From positions 1-64,000 of the forward strand of contig CAZZBK010000014.1 in NCBI GenBank assembly GCA_964652155.1: DNA of 64,000 nucleotides, written 5' to 3'. Shown here piece after piece: positions 1 to 8,507 of this stretch. How positions within the stretch are numbered: the first letter of the stretch is position 1; each line of letters starts with the position of its first letter. This stretch comes from CAZZBK01 sp964652155 (GTDB taxonomy: Bacteria; Planctomycetota; Planctomycetia; Pirellulales; PNKZ01). The position numbers were made by a program, and so were the translations under genes. The notes under the pieces were generated by a model that did not search any database, was not told where the DNA came from, and was given only the letters and a program-made list of their open reading frames with translations.

Positions 1-1
1 C

Positions 2-514
2 GCACCCATTTTGGATCTGACGGCGCGGCGAACGAATTTGGAGACCGACGCCGAGTGTTGCTGCGTCGCGTGGTGGAACCTGTTGACGGTCGACAAGGCA
101 TTTCTGCCCCGCTGGCGGCAGAGTAAGTTTCCCGGTGGGTGCTCGCATGCCTGCGAACTCGAGACCTCGCTGTATATGTATCTCGACGGCGACAACGTGC
201 GCAAGGACCTCATCAAGAGCGGCACGATCAGTTTCAACGACGAGAACAACCCCTTCAATTGGGTCGATCTGTTCGGGGCGGGCCCGGCGACGGTGGTCAA
301 CTGGACGAGCAGCTACAGCGACACGGGCGTACTCGGCGACGCCGAACTGGCCACCCCCGAAAAAGGCCGCGAGGCCTACGAAGAAGCGGTCCAGCAACTG
401 GTCCGGTTCGTAAACTATTTCAAAGATCGGCCCAAGGACCAACGACGCGAGCTGCACCGTCGCAAACCAACGATGCCAATCCCCTGGGGCCAGCGTTCAT
501 ACGGTGAAAAATAG
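2..514 (+). CDS. Creatininase family protein, C-terminal part (5' end outside window)
   Basis: The reading frame is open to the left edge, so only about 170 C-terminal residues are present; a TTG at position 11 is available but is probably internal. A GG-x-x-HACELETS stretch near residues 43-53 matches the metal-ligand signature of the creatinine amidohydrolase family (usually GGHAGELETS). The later GVLGDAELATPEKG segment and a helical tail also fit the family's C-terminus. Members are metal-dependent amidohydrolases acting on cyclic amides such as creatinine or on related formamides; the substrate here cannot be told. An extra Cys-Ser pair sits between the two glycines and the histidine of the usual motif. 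Confidence 0.8.
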   Translation, partial: APILDLTARRTNLETDAECCCVAWWNLLTVDKAFLPRWRQSKFPGGCSHACELETSLYMYLDGDNVRKDLIKSGTISFNDENNPFNWVDLFGAGPATVVNWTSSYSDTGVLGDAELATPEKGREAYEEAVQQLVRFVNYFKDRPKDQRRELHRRKPTMPIPWGQRSYGEK

Positions 515-653
515 CCAATCCATGAGATTCTGGGTGAAAATCTAAAAATCCTGCTCCCGGGTGTCGGGCGGCGTTTGGTCTTGGGCCTCTCTGGGTTATT
601 GAGAGGATCAGTCCCCACCCCTCCCGCAATGGACCATTCCCACGGAGCTTGCC

Positions 654-1031
654 ATGCCCCGACACGTTTTGCTTGCCCTCCTGACGATTGCCACCCTGGC
701 CTCGTTTGCTCTGAACGCCACTGCCGCGCCACCGACGGCTCACCGCTCCTCGCAGATCAGCCCGTTGCAGCAGATCGCGGCCCCATCACAACTCGCGGCC
801 CGATCGAACCGTGCCGCGACGAACGGCATCCCGTTCAATTGCCGCGCCGGTGATCGCTCGATGAGCAACCGCTCGCAAAGCGCCTGGCGCGGCTATGGCA
901 GCGATCCCAGCTACGGTTATGGCTACGGCTACCCAAGCTACGGCTACAGTGGTTATTCAGCCTATTACCCTAGCTACTCGATGCCGGTATCGCCGTTTGT
1001 GAGCGCCCGGGCCTTTGGCTTTGGGCCGTAA
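654..1031 (+). CDS. Small secreted Gly/Tyr-rich protein
   Basis: 125 residues. The N-terminus is a clear signal peptide (MPRHVLLALLTIATLASFA, cleavage probably after an Ala near residues 22-25). The C-terminal third carries repeated GY, SYGYGYGYPSYGYSGYSAYYPSY-like dipeptides (about residues 80-108), a low-complexity composition seen in surface or matrix proteins. A GGAG lies a few bases before the ATG. The gene stands alone, between the creatininase end and a convergent sigma-factor gene. No catalytic motif is visible and I do not recognise the family; export is inferred from the leader only. Confidence 0.65.
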   Translation: MPRHVLLALLTIATLASFALNATAAPPTAHRSSQISPLQQIAAPSQLAARSNRAATNGIPFNCRAGDRSMSNRSQSAWRGYGSDPSYGYGYGYPSYGYSGYSAYYPSYSMPVSPFVSARAFGFGP

Positions 1032-1034
1032 GGG

Positions 1035-1670
1035 TCACGAGGCGGGCTCATTGGCCTCGTCCGGGCGTGGTGCCCAGACCTCGCGAATCCGGTGCAGTTT
1101 CCGCTCGACGCTCCGCACGGTGCAGTCGAGCTTTTGGGCGATCTCTTCGTTGGTAAAACCCTCGAGTTTGTACCGTGCCACCTGTCGCAACGGTTCCTCG
1201 CCCAAGGTGGCGAGCAACTGCTCGCAATTTTCGCTAATCGTGGCGGCGAACTCGGGCGTTGGTTCCTTGCCCATCACTTGTTCAATCCCCTGGGCACCCT
1301 GATCGGAGCCAGGATGGGGCAGAAATACGCTCTCGCCGCGGACATGTCCGCCGCCGCGTTTTTGCGCATGATCGTGGCGTCGCTGACGGTAGATTTTATG
1401 CACCACAATCGTCACGAGCAGCCGCCAGAGTTCGTCCCGATCGGCGAGCCGCTGATAGCGGCCATCCTTCATGCCCCGATAAAAGCTGTGCATGGCACTG
1501 AGCGCAGCGTCCTCTTCGTCGGCCGCGCCGCGGCGTGAGGCATCGAATTTTCGCCGGGCCACGCGCACCAGTCGCTCGAAATACTCGTGCCAAAGCGCCT
1601 CGGCCGCCACGCTGTCGCCACCGTGCAGTCGGTGAATCCAGATGGTCACATCGTCAGCATCGCGGCTCAT
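1035..1670 (-). CDS. ECF-type RNA polymerase sigma factor (planctomycete Sigma70_ECF type)
   Basis: 211 residues. The first half resembles sigma region 2 (HEYFERLVRVARRKF, then DEEDAALSAMHSFYRGM with a region-2-like helix). The C-terminal part is a region-4 helix-turn-helix, with EGFTNEEIAQKLDCTVRSVERKL as the DNA-reading segment and a following HRIREVW. Size and order fit the ECF subgroup abundant in Planctomycetes. It is transcribed divergently from a TPR Ser/Thr kinase 97 bp away; ECF genes linked to such kinases are a known theme in this phylum, where phosphorylation is thought to replace an anti-sigma factor. No anti-sigma gene is adjacent. Regulation by the neighbour is an inference. 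Confidence 0.88.
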   Translation of the reverse strand: MSRDADDVTIWIHRLHGGDSVAAEALWHEYFERLVRVARRKFDASRRGAADEEDAALSAMHSFYRGMKDGRYQRLADRDELWRLLVTIVVHKIYRQRRHDHAQKRGGGHVRGESVFLPHPGSDQGAQGIEQVMGKEPTPEFAATISENCEQLLATLGEEPLRQVARYKLEGFTNEEIAQKLDCTVRSVERKLHRIREVWAPRPDEANEPAS

Positions 1671-1767
1671 GGGGGCATCACTCGCTCAACACAATGGGTT
1701 ACAATCAGTCTACCGTCTGGCCGTCGATTTGTCCGCGCTTTGAAAAATTGAAGTTGGGCCCACGACC

Positions 1768-4608
1768 TTGACCACCGAACCTTCTCAACCCGACGCTACC
1801 ATCCTGACCACGGTCGACCACATTTGCGATCGTTTCGAGCAAGCGTGGAAGCAAGGGGAGCGGCCGCGCATCGAGACGTTCCTCGAAGCCGCCACGCCCG
1901 AGACCAGGCTCCCCCTGTTGCGCGAGTTGCTCTCGGCCGAGTTGGAACTGCGTCGACGCGCCGCGGAGCCGCTGGACCGCGACGAGTATCGGCGGCGATT
2001 TCCCTTGCATGTCGAGTTGCTCGACAGCGTCTGGGGCACCACGAATGCCTCGGGCGCTTGGACCTCGGCCCCGGTGCTGAACAGCGATTCCCCAAAAAGC
2101 GCCGAGCAGGTCACCACCCAAGCACGATTCAACGAACTGCGATTCTTCAGACGTGGCGGGCTCGGTACCCTCTTCCAAGCCACCGATGCCGATCTGCATC
2201 GCGACACCGTCGTTAAGTTTATCAACGACGCCTGCATGGACGATGTCGAGATGGTCAATCAGTTTCGACTCGAAGCCGAAATCACCAGCCGACTCGATCA
2301 CCCGGGAGTCGTGCCGGTGTATGCGATCGGACAGGATTGGTACGGCCGACCGTTCTACGTGATGCGATTGATCCGTGGCCGCGAGTTGCGTGAGGCGATC
2401 GCCGATTTTCATCACGACGACGGTTTGCGGGGAAACTCGATCGCCGCGCGGCAGCGGTTGTGCGGCTTGCTCGAACATCTCGTGTCGGCTTGCAACACCG
2501 TGGCGTACGCGCACGACGTGGGTATTGTTCACTGCGACATCAAGCCGGCCAACATCATGATCGGCAAGTACGGCGAGACCTTTGTGCTCGACTGGGGATT
2601 GGCCCGCACGTTCGAGCGAACGCCGACCTTTCAGGCTCCGAACGAGCCGACGATGCGTCCGCGTTCAGGGAGCGACAGTGCCCAGCGCGGCGGCACCTAC
2701 GGTTATATCAGCCCCGAGCAACTGTCCAACGCCGAGGCGATTACGCCTGCGAGTGACGTGTACAGCTTGGGGGCCACGCTGTACGAGATACTGACGGGGC
2801 AGGCTCCGTTCAACGGTCGCGACCCTGACGTGAGCGAGCGGATTGCCCGCGGCGATTTTGTGGCCCCGCGCGCGGTGAACCCGGTCGTGGCACCAGGTCT
2901 GGAGATGATTTGCCTCAAGGCGATGAACGTGAATCGTGCCTGGCGTTATTCGACCGGCAAGCAAATGGCCGCCGATCTTCAGGCCTGGATGCGTGACGAG
3001 CCGCTGATCGCCGCTCCGGACTCGCCGCTGGAGACCGTCTCGCGGCTCTCACGTCGGCATCGTGCCGCGACGGTGGCCGCCCTCGTCGCCACGCTAATCG
3101 TCACGGGCGCGATCATGTGGATCGGACTCTCCTCGCGCCACGCCGCGCGCGAGGCTGAGCTACGCGCTCGGGCCGAGGGTAATTTCACGACCGCCCTCGA
3201 CACGTTTGAGGATTTGTGTCGTCCACTAGCCAACGGCGAAATGAACAACCTGGCGATCTTCCGCCCCTTCGCCGACCGCATCGAGTTGTTCGCAAACGAT
3301 TACCTGCGGCGATTCAAAGACGATCGAGCCTTGCGCCTGCAGGCGGCTCGCGTCTACGAACTTCGCGCGACAGTCGCGCACATGACCTCGACCGATCTCT
3401 CGGGTCCGCTCGATGACCTCTCGCAGGCCGAGAATTTGTACCTCCGCGAACATCCCGAAGAACAACCGGCCGAAGTGAAGCTGCGACTCTCGCAAATTCA
3501 TCTCAGCCAGGGGAGGCTATTAGCCGATCAGAAAAACTTTCTCGCCGCGCTCCGCAAGCTGGACGACGCCGAGTCCCTGTTGTCGCGACTGGTCACGCAA
3601 CAGCCCGACAGCATCGAGATTAAACGCTCACTGGCCGAAACGTATCATGCCCTGGGAGAGGTGTACTTGGCGCGCGAAGTCGACTTGGACAAGGCCAAGC
3701 AATATTTCCTGCAAAGCAAAGACCTGCGAGAAGCTCTGCGGCAAAACACCGGAGCGGCCGATCAGTTGACCTACGATCGCGATTTGGCCCGCAGCCTTGG
3801 TTACCTCGGCGATTTGAACCTGGCGCAAGGGCAAGTCGCCGTCGCGGCCGAGCAGTACGCCGATTCCTTGCAGCTGCGCGCCAATTTGTATCGCAACAGT
3901 CCACGCGATCCCGAGCATCGTTTTCAGTATGCGCGCGGCTTGATCAACTTTGGCTATCTCGAACGGGGCTATCGCGGCCAATGCTTGGAGGCAATTCCCA
4001 AGCTCAAAGAGGCCGAGGAGATTCAAGCCCGGCTCGTGCAAGAGTTTCCCGAAGTGTTGGATTTCCGGATCGACTACGGCTGGACGCTCGACTTGCTGGC
4101 CGAGGTCTATTTGTTCGCCAGCACGAGCGAGCCTGACAAGGCGGCGGAGCATCTGCGCGAAGCTCGATCGCGGGCCAAGCAGGCGGCCACGCTCTATGGC
4201 CGCATGTTGAGCGACGACCAGCAACGGCATCGCGTGACGGATGCGAATGTCATCGACGGGCTCGCCACAAGCCTGGTGATTAGCGCGGCGATCGAGCAAA
4301 CCACCGATCCGAAAGAGGCGGCGCGGTTGGGCAGCGACGCGGTGCGACTCATTCGCGACCGACTCGGCAGCGAGCCCCTCTTGAACCGCGAAGAGCTGTT
4401 CATGTTGGCGCTCGCCCAGGCCGTGCAGGACAAAAATGCCGAAGCGATTGCCACGCTCGACGAGGCCGCCGCCAAAGGGTTCAACACAGCCGTGCGGCTC
4501 GAAAAGCACGCCCAGCTTGGCTTCCGAACGCTTGCCGCCGACCCGCAACTCAAGTCGCGCTTCGAGACATTGCTGCGCACCGTCACCGCTCGGCTCAGTA
4601 AACCGTAG
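1768..4608 (+). CDS. Membrane Ser/Thr protein kinase with C-terminal TPR-like region
   Basis: 946 residues from a TTG; no ATG lies near, and the conserved planctomycete pre-kinase domain (DRFEQAWKQGERPRIE and EYRRRFP) already begins by residue 20, supporting this start. Kinase domain about 120-415: glycine loop GGLGTLF (about 129), Lys150, HCDIKPAN (about 255), DWGLAR (about 275, DWG in place of DFG) and GTYGYISPEQ. The residue before the catalytic Asp is Cys, not Arg, so this is a non-RD kinase. One membrane span lies at about 433-455, followed by about 490 residues of helical TPR-like repeats, placing the repeats on the other side of the membrane from the kinase. Divergent from an ECF sigma gene, it probably belongs to the same signalling unit. 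Confidence 0.92.
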   Translation: MTTEPSQPDATILTTVDHICDRFEQAWKQGERPRIETFLEAATPETRLPLLRELLSAELELRRRAAEPLDRDEYRRRFPLHVELLDSVWGTTNASGAWTSAPVLNSDSPKSAEQVTTQARFNELRFFRRGGLGTLFQATDADLHRDTVVKFINDACMDDVEMVNQFRLEAEITSRLDHPGVVPVYAIGQDWYGRPFYVMRLIRGRELREAIADFHHDDGLRGNSIAARQRLCGLLEHLVSACNTVAYAHDVGIVHCDIKPANIMIGKYGETFVLDWGLARTFERTPTFQAPNEPTMRPRSGSDSAQRGGTYGYISPEQLSNAEAITPASDVYSLGATLYEILTGQAPFNGRDPDVSERIARGDFVAPRAVNPVVAPGLEMICLKAMNVNRAWRYSTGKQMAADLQAWMRDEPLIAAPDSPLETVSRLSRRHRAATVAALVATLIVTGAIMWIGLSSRHAAREAELRARAEGNFTTALDTFEDLCRPLANGEMNNLAIFRPFADRIELFANDYLRRFKDDRALRLQAARVYELRATVAHMTSTDLSGPLDDLSQAENLYLREHPEEQPAEVKLRLSQIHLSQGRLLADQKNFLAALRKLDDAESLLSRLVTQQPDSIEIKRSLAETYHALGEVYLAREVDLDKAKQYFLQSKDLREALRQNTGAADQLTYDRDLARSLGYLGDLNLAQGQVAVAAEQYADSLQLRANLYRNSPRDPEHRFQYARGLINFGYLERGYRGQCLEAIPKLKEAEEIQARLVQEFPEVLDFRIDYGWTLDLLAEVYLFASTSEPDKAAEHLREARSRAKQAATLYGRMLSDDQQRHRVTDANVIDGLATSLVISAAIEQTTDPKEAARLGSDAVRLIRDRLGSEPLLNREELFMLALAQAVQDKNAEAIATLDEAAAKGFNTAVRLEKHAQLGFRTLAADPQLKSRFETLLRTVTARLSKP

Positions 4609-4643
4609 ACACCCGGGTCGTCGTCACGTTCCGTGTCAACTCT

Positions 4644-4673
4644 CCGAGTCGGGGGCGTAAGCCCCCGGCTCGG
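4644..4673. other. Strong GC-rich hairpin with GTAA (GNRA) loop, possible terminator or REP-like element
   Basis: A 13-nt arm ccgagtcgggggc is followed by gtaa and gcccccggctcgg. Twelve of 13 positions pair by Watson-Crick and the other forms G-T. It starts 35 nt after the kinase stop. There is no T-run after it, so it is not a textbook Rho-independent terminator. Similar short GC-rich palindromes are, from memory, common between planctomycete genes, but only this one copy was noticed here. The rest of 4609-4844 holds no gene that I can support. Confidence 0.55.
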
Positions 4674-4844
4674 TTGGCCCAGGCACACGCCACGTTATTC
4701 GGGGACTCATGTCGAGCGGCTCGGAAAACGTGGCAATTCCGTCGCGACTGCTTTCACGTCGCATTTATCGGGCTCTTGGGTTAAAATCGGCTGCTGCCCC
4801 CTACCCCGCCATACCTGCCCTCCTGGTTCGCTGAAAGGTCGCCC

Positions 4845-6112
4845 ATGCTGTCATCCGCCTCACTCTGGCTATTGTCGTCGGTTTTGCTGACAGCCGCGCC
4901 ATTCGAGACCAGCACGACGCTCGTATATCAAGGGCAGATCGGCCCGCACCGGACCGAAGACAATGCTCCGCCCGCCAACAAGACCTTCGACCTCACGCTG
5001 CTTGTGAGCGACGCCTCGGACCGAGGCGCGGAGTTGTTTTGGCTCGTCGACGAGCGCGGGCAAGGTGGCTGGAGTTGGAGCGAACGCTTCGGTACGCTCG
5101 TGCTCGGCGCGAATCGTCAACAACAAGGGCCGTTAGGTCCGGCTCTGCTTTATGACTATGGCCGAGGCAAGTCGGTCGTGCCGCTGATTGCACCCGTTCT
5201 GAAACTTGAACAGCCACTCTCCCAAGGGACCGCCTGGGAAGAAGTCCAGACAAGCTATCGTGTCGAAGGGAGCCGGCGTATCGCCGACCGCGATACCTGG
5301 CGGATCACGGTCAGCACCCCGTACGGACTCAAACGCACGCTCTATCTCGACAAGGGTTCAGAACTCCTTGTCGGTTGGGATGAGCGTGTGTTCATGGATC
5401 AAGGGACCGAGTACCGCATGCAGGTGCGGCTGGGCAGCACCGCGAAGCTCGACGGTGCTGAACTAGCGTCGCTGGGCGGAGCATTCGAGGCGCTGGTTGA
5501 ATTGCGCACTCGGCTCAAGCGCCCGGCGCGGAGCATGAACGAAGAGTTGGATAGCGAGCAACGCGCGATCCTCAAGGCATCGCTCGGCGGCTTGCAGCAA
5601 AATATCACGCGCGGACCGCTCAAGTCGGTCGTCGCCGCCGCTCAGCGCGATCTCGAAGTACAAGGGGGCCGCGCCGAGGCGCTCGGCTCACTCGAACAAA
5701 AATGGGTCGGTCAGCCACTACCGTCGCTCGAACTCGTCGGCCTCAACAAGCAACCCCTAGCCAGCGAGCAACTCAAAGGCAAAGTGACCGTGCTCCACTT
5801 TTGGGACTATCGCGACGAGCCGCTCAAGGAACCCTACGGGCAGGTCGGCTATCTCGAATTCTTGCATGCCAAGCGCAACGCTGACGGCCTGCAGGTGTTG
5901 GGCGTGGCGGTCGACGGTCGCCTCGCGCAGGAGAACACTCGCGGCGCGGCGGTGAGCGGCATCCGCAAGTTGCGGTCGTTCATGAACCTGACCTATCCGA
6001 TCTTCTTGGACGAAGGGGCCGCCATCCGCAGCCTAGGCGACCCACGGCAAGTCGGCGCCGTGCTGCCGCTGTTTGTTGTGATCGGCCGCGACGGCAAGGT
6101 GGCCCACTATCA
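4845..6112 (+). CDS. Secreted thioredoxin-fold (redoxin-like) protein without CxxC, 3' end lost in gap
   Basis: About 423 residues are visible before the run of N. Hydrophobic leader at residues 1-18. Residues about 25-285 form a beta-rich N-terminal region that I do not recognise. From about 286 a thioredoxin/AhpC-like domain begins (VGQPLPSLELVGL, GKVTVLHFWDYRDEP, LQVLGVAVDG, FVVIGRDGKVAHY). Where TlpA/ResA proteins carry W-C-x-x-C, this protein has W320-D-Y-R-D-E-P, so it cannot be a normal disulfide reductase. The domain normally ends about 20-35 residues after the last visible strand, so the stop is probably inside the gap; reading on to 6269 across the N run is not trustworthy. Followed by a DUF1501 gene. 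Confidence 0.75.
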
Positions 6113-6212
6113 NNNNNNNNNNNNNNNNNNNNNNNNNNNNNNNNNNNNNNNNNNNNNNNNNNNNNNNNNNNNNNNNNNNNNNNNNNNNNNNNNNNNNNNN
6201 NNNNNNNNNNNN
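6113..6212. other. Assembly gap (100 N)
   Basis: Exactly 100 N, the usual filler for a gap of unknown length. It removes the 3' end of the redoxin-like gene, and the true distance to the DUF1501 gene at 6299 is unknown. Confidence 0.98.
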
Positions 6213-6298
6213 ATCCATTGCGGCAAGTTCGTATCGCCGCATAGAATATCACTTATACGACCCATCTGACTTCTACCCTCGATCGCGATTGGCATGCC

Positions 6299-7729
6299 AT
6301 GTCCACGCGTCCCACCCTCAACTGCCCGGGTCCGATCGATCGACGTTCGTGGTTGAAGATCGGCGGCTTGAGCCTGGGCGCGTTGGCGGCTGGAGTGGCA
6401 CCTACGACCGCGCGGCTCTTGGCGGCCGAGGGGACTCGCGATTCCAAACGACAGCCGAACGACGACTTCTCGGTAATCTGGTTTTGGGCCAACGGCGGAC
6501 CGAGCCACTTCGAGACGTTCGACCTTAAGCCCGACGCCCCCGATACAATTCGCGGTCCGTTTCAACCGATCGCGACCAATGTGCCGGGGATTGAGATTAG
6601 CGAGCAGTTGCCCAAGCTCGCGCGCATGGCCGACAAGTTCGCGATCCTCCGCTCGTTGCAGCACAATCGTGGAGAACATTCCGGCGGCACGCATCGACTG
6701 CTCACCGGCTACCCATCGGTCGCGGCCAACTTACAGAATGCCGAGTTTCCTGACATCGGCGCGGTCGTCTCGAAAATGCTTGAGTCGCGCGCGGCCGATG
6801 TGCCGACGTACATTGCCAACAGTAAGTCATACGGCGGCGGGCCGGGGTACCTTGGGCCAGCTTATATGCCGTTCATGCCCGGCAACGACACCGAATCGGG
6901 CACCGGCAACCAAGCTTACCCGCCGGTGCCGCTGTATCTGACCGAGGCCAATCGCGCGAACTTTGCACTCTCGCCCGATGGGGTGCTCACGCTGCGCACA
7001 CGCTACGGTCTGCTCGACACGATGAACGAATTGGCGCTGCACATCGACCGGCGCGGCGAGATTGACACGTTCGATGGTTTCCAACGTCGGGCCATCGAGA
7101 TGCTCGCCGGTCCCCGCACGCGAGAGGCGTTCAATCTCGCGCAGGAAGATGCCCGCACCCGGGCCGAATACGGCGACACGCATTGGGGCAAAAGCCTGCT
7201 CACCGCGCGGCGACTGGTCGAGGCGGGCACGCGGTTCGTGCAAGTACTCGCCGGTTTCACGCTCCGCGAGTCGACGGGGCGCATCACGAGTTGGGATGAC
7301 CACTCTGTAAACTGCGATATTTTCAAGGCCTATGAAGAGCGCATGCCGGTGTTCGATCAGGCCGTGTCGGCCCTGATAGCCGACCTGTATCGCCGTGGAC
7401 TCGACCGCCGAGTGCTGTTCGTCTTCTCTGGCGAGTTTGGACGCACGCCGACGATTCGCAATCAAGACGCCAGCGGACGACCGGGCCGCGACCACTGGCC
7501 CCGGGCCATGAACGTACTATTGGCCGGCGGTGGGCTCCGGATGGGACAAGTCATCGGTGAAACCAACGCGCGCGGCGAGGAACCAATTCGTCGCGCGATG
7601 GACAGTAACTGCCTGCTCGCGACGATCTATCACCGTTTTGGCATCGACATGCAGCACGAATTCCATGACCTCAGCGGTCGACCGTTCCCGATCCTGAAAA
7701 ACGGTGAGCCGATCGCCGAGTTGTTGTAA
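6299..7729 (+). CDS. DUF1501 domain protein (Tat-exported, sulfatase-fold-like)
   Basis: 476 residues. A twin-arginine leader (DRRSWLKIGGLSLGALAAG, residues about 14-33) indicates folded export. The DUF1501 core starts with FSVIWFWANGGPSHFETFDLKP and runs through a full-length domain ending with an alkaline-phosphatase-like histidine region (GEFGRTPTIRNQ then GRDHWPRAMNVLLAGGGL). DUF1501 proteins are very numerous in Planctomycetes and usually pair with DUF1549/DUF1553 proteins; here the downstream partners are a LamG protein and an FAD oxidoreductase instead. The biochemical role of the family is not established. Confidence 0.92.
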   Translation: MSTRPTLNCPGPIDRRSWLKIGGLSLGALAAGVAPTTARLLAAEGTRDSKRQPNDDFSVIWFWANGGPSHFETFDLKPDAPDTIRGPFQPIATNVPGIEISEQLPKLARMADKFAILRSLQHNRGEHSGGTHRLLTGYPSVAANLQNAEFPDIGAVVSKMLESRAADVPTYIANSKSYGGGPGYLGPAYMPFMPGNDTESGTGNQAYPPVPLYLTEANRANFALSPDGVLTLRTRYGLLDTMNELALHIDRRGEIDTFDGFQRRAIEMLAGPRTREAFNLAQEDARTRAEYGDTHWGKSLLTARRLVEAGTRFVQVLAGFTLRESTGRITSWDDHSVNCDIFKAYEERMPVFDQAVSALIADLYRRGLDRRVLFVFSGEFGRTPTIRNQDASGRPGRDHWPRAMNVLLAGGGLRMGQVIGETNARGEEPIRRAMDSNCLLATIYHRFGIDMQHEFHDLSGRPFPILKNGEPIAELL

Positions 7730-7782
7730 CATGACGACAGCCAGGGCGGTCCTGTCAGTCGTGTATCTCTTACGAGGGTGCC

Positions 7783-8448
7783 GTGTCCAATATCTATCAC
7801 AGCCTGCTACTATTTCTGTTGGTTTCAAACCCTTCGGTTTCACTGTTGGCCGCCAAACCGGTTGCCGATTGGCAACTCGATAATCTCGAGTCGATCGGCG
7901 GCCATAGAGTGACCGTGGTGGGCAAACCGCGCGTGATCGAAACCGATCGCGGCAAGGCGATCGAATTTAACGGGAAAGACGACGCACTGTTTATCGACGT
8001 CAATCCACTCGCGGGACTGCGCGAGTTCACGGCTGAAGTGGTCTTTCGTCCCGCGGCTCTCGGCCCACTCGCGCAACGGTTTCTACACTTTCAACCGCGC
8101 GGCAGCGATAATCGCCTGCTTTTTGAGACCCGTCTGCCCCAGGGCAACGAATGGTTCCTCGACACTTATCTGCAATCGGGCGAAGGCAAGCACACGCTGT
8201 TCGCCGAGAAGTTTCTGCACCCGCTCGGCCCTTGGTATCACGCGGCGATCGTCGTGGATGGCCAGACCATGCGTCACTACGTGAATGGCCAGTTGGAACT
8301 CTCGACCGATGTCAAGCTGATTCCGCTCGCCGAGGGCGGCACTTCGATCGGAGTGCGATTTAACAAGGTCCATTGGTATCAAGGGGCAATTCGGCAGATT
8401 CGCGTCACCCCGGCCGCGCTCGCTCCGGCAGTTTTTGTTAAGCCGTGA
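7783..8448 (+). CDS. Secreted LamG-like (concanavalin jellyroll) protein
   Basis: 221 residues from a GTG; the leader (YHSLLLFLLVSNPSVSLLAA) supports this start. The mature part is one LamG/concanavalin-type domain: VADWQLDN, GKAIEFNGKDDALFID, FTAEVVFRP, WYHAAIVVDGQTMRHYVNGQ and a final QIRVTPAAL strand are the alternating strands typical of the fold. Such domains bind carbohydrate or protein surfaces. It lies 53 bp after the DUF1501 gene and 59 bp before the FAD oxidoreductase on the same strand, so the three probably form an operon for an exported substrate-handling function. Confidence 0.8.
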   Translation: MSNIYHSLLLFLLVSNPSVSLLAAKPVADWQLDNLESIGGHRVTVVGKPRVIETDRGKAIEFNGKDDALFIDVNPLAGLREFTAEVVFRPAALGPLAQRFLHFQPRGSDNRLLFETRLPQGNEWFLDTYLQSGEGKHTLFAEKFLHPLGPWYHAAIVVDGQTMRHYVNGQLELSTDVKLIPLAEGGTSIGVRFNKVHWYQGAIRQIRVTPAALAPAVFVKP

Positions 8449-8507
8449 GCGCGTTTCTCGCCGCGGCGGACCGGCCATCCAGAATCATCCCAACAGGAAT
8501 CCCCTTC

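Noticed and set aside
5980..6694. Minus-strand ORFs running through the first N gap
   Set aside because: They exist only because N codons were read through, and they oppose the redoxin-like and DUF1501 genes.
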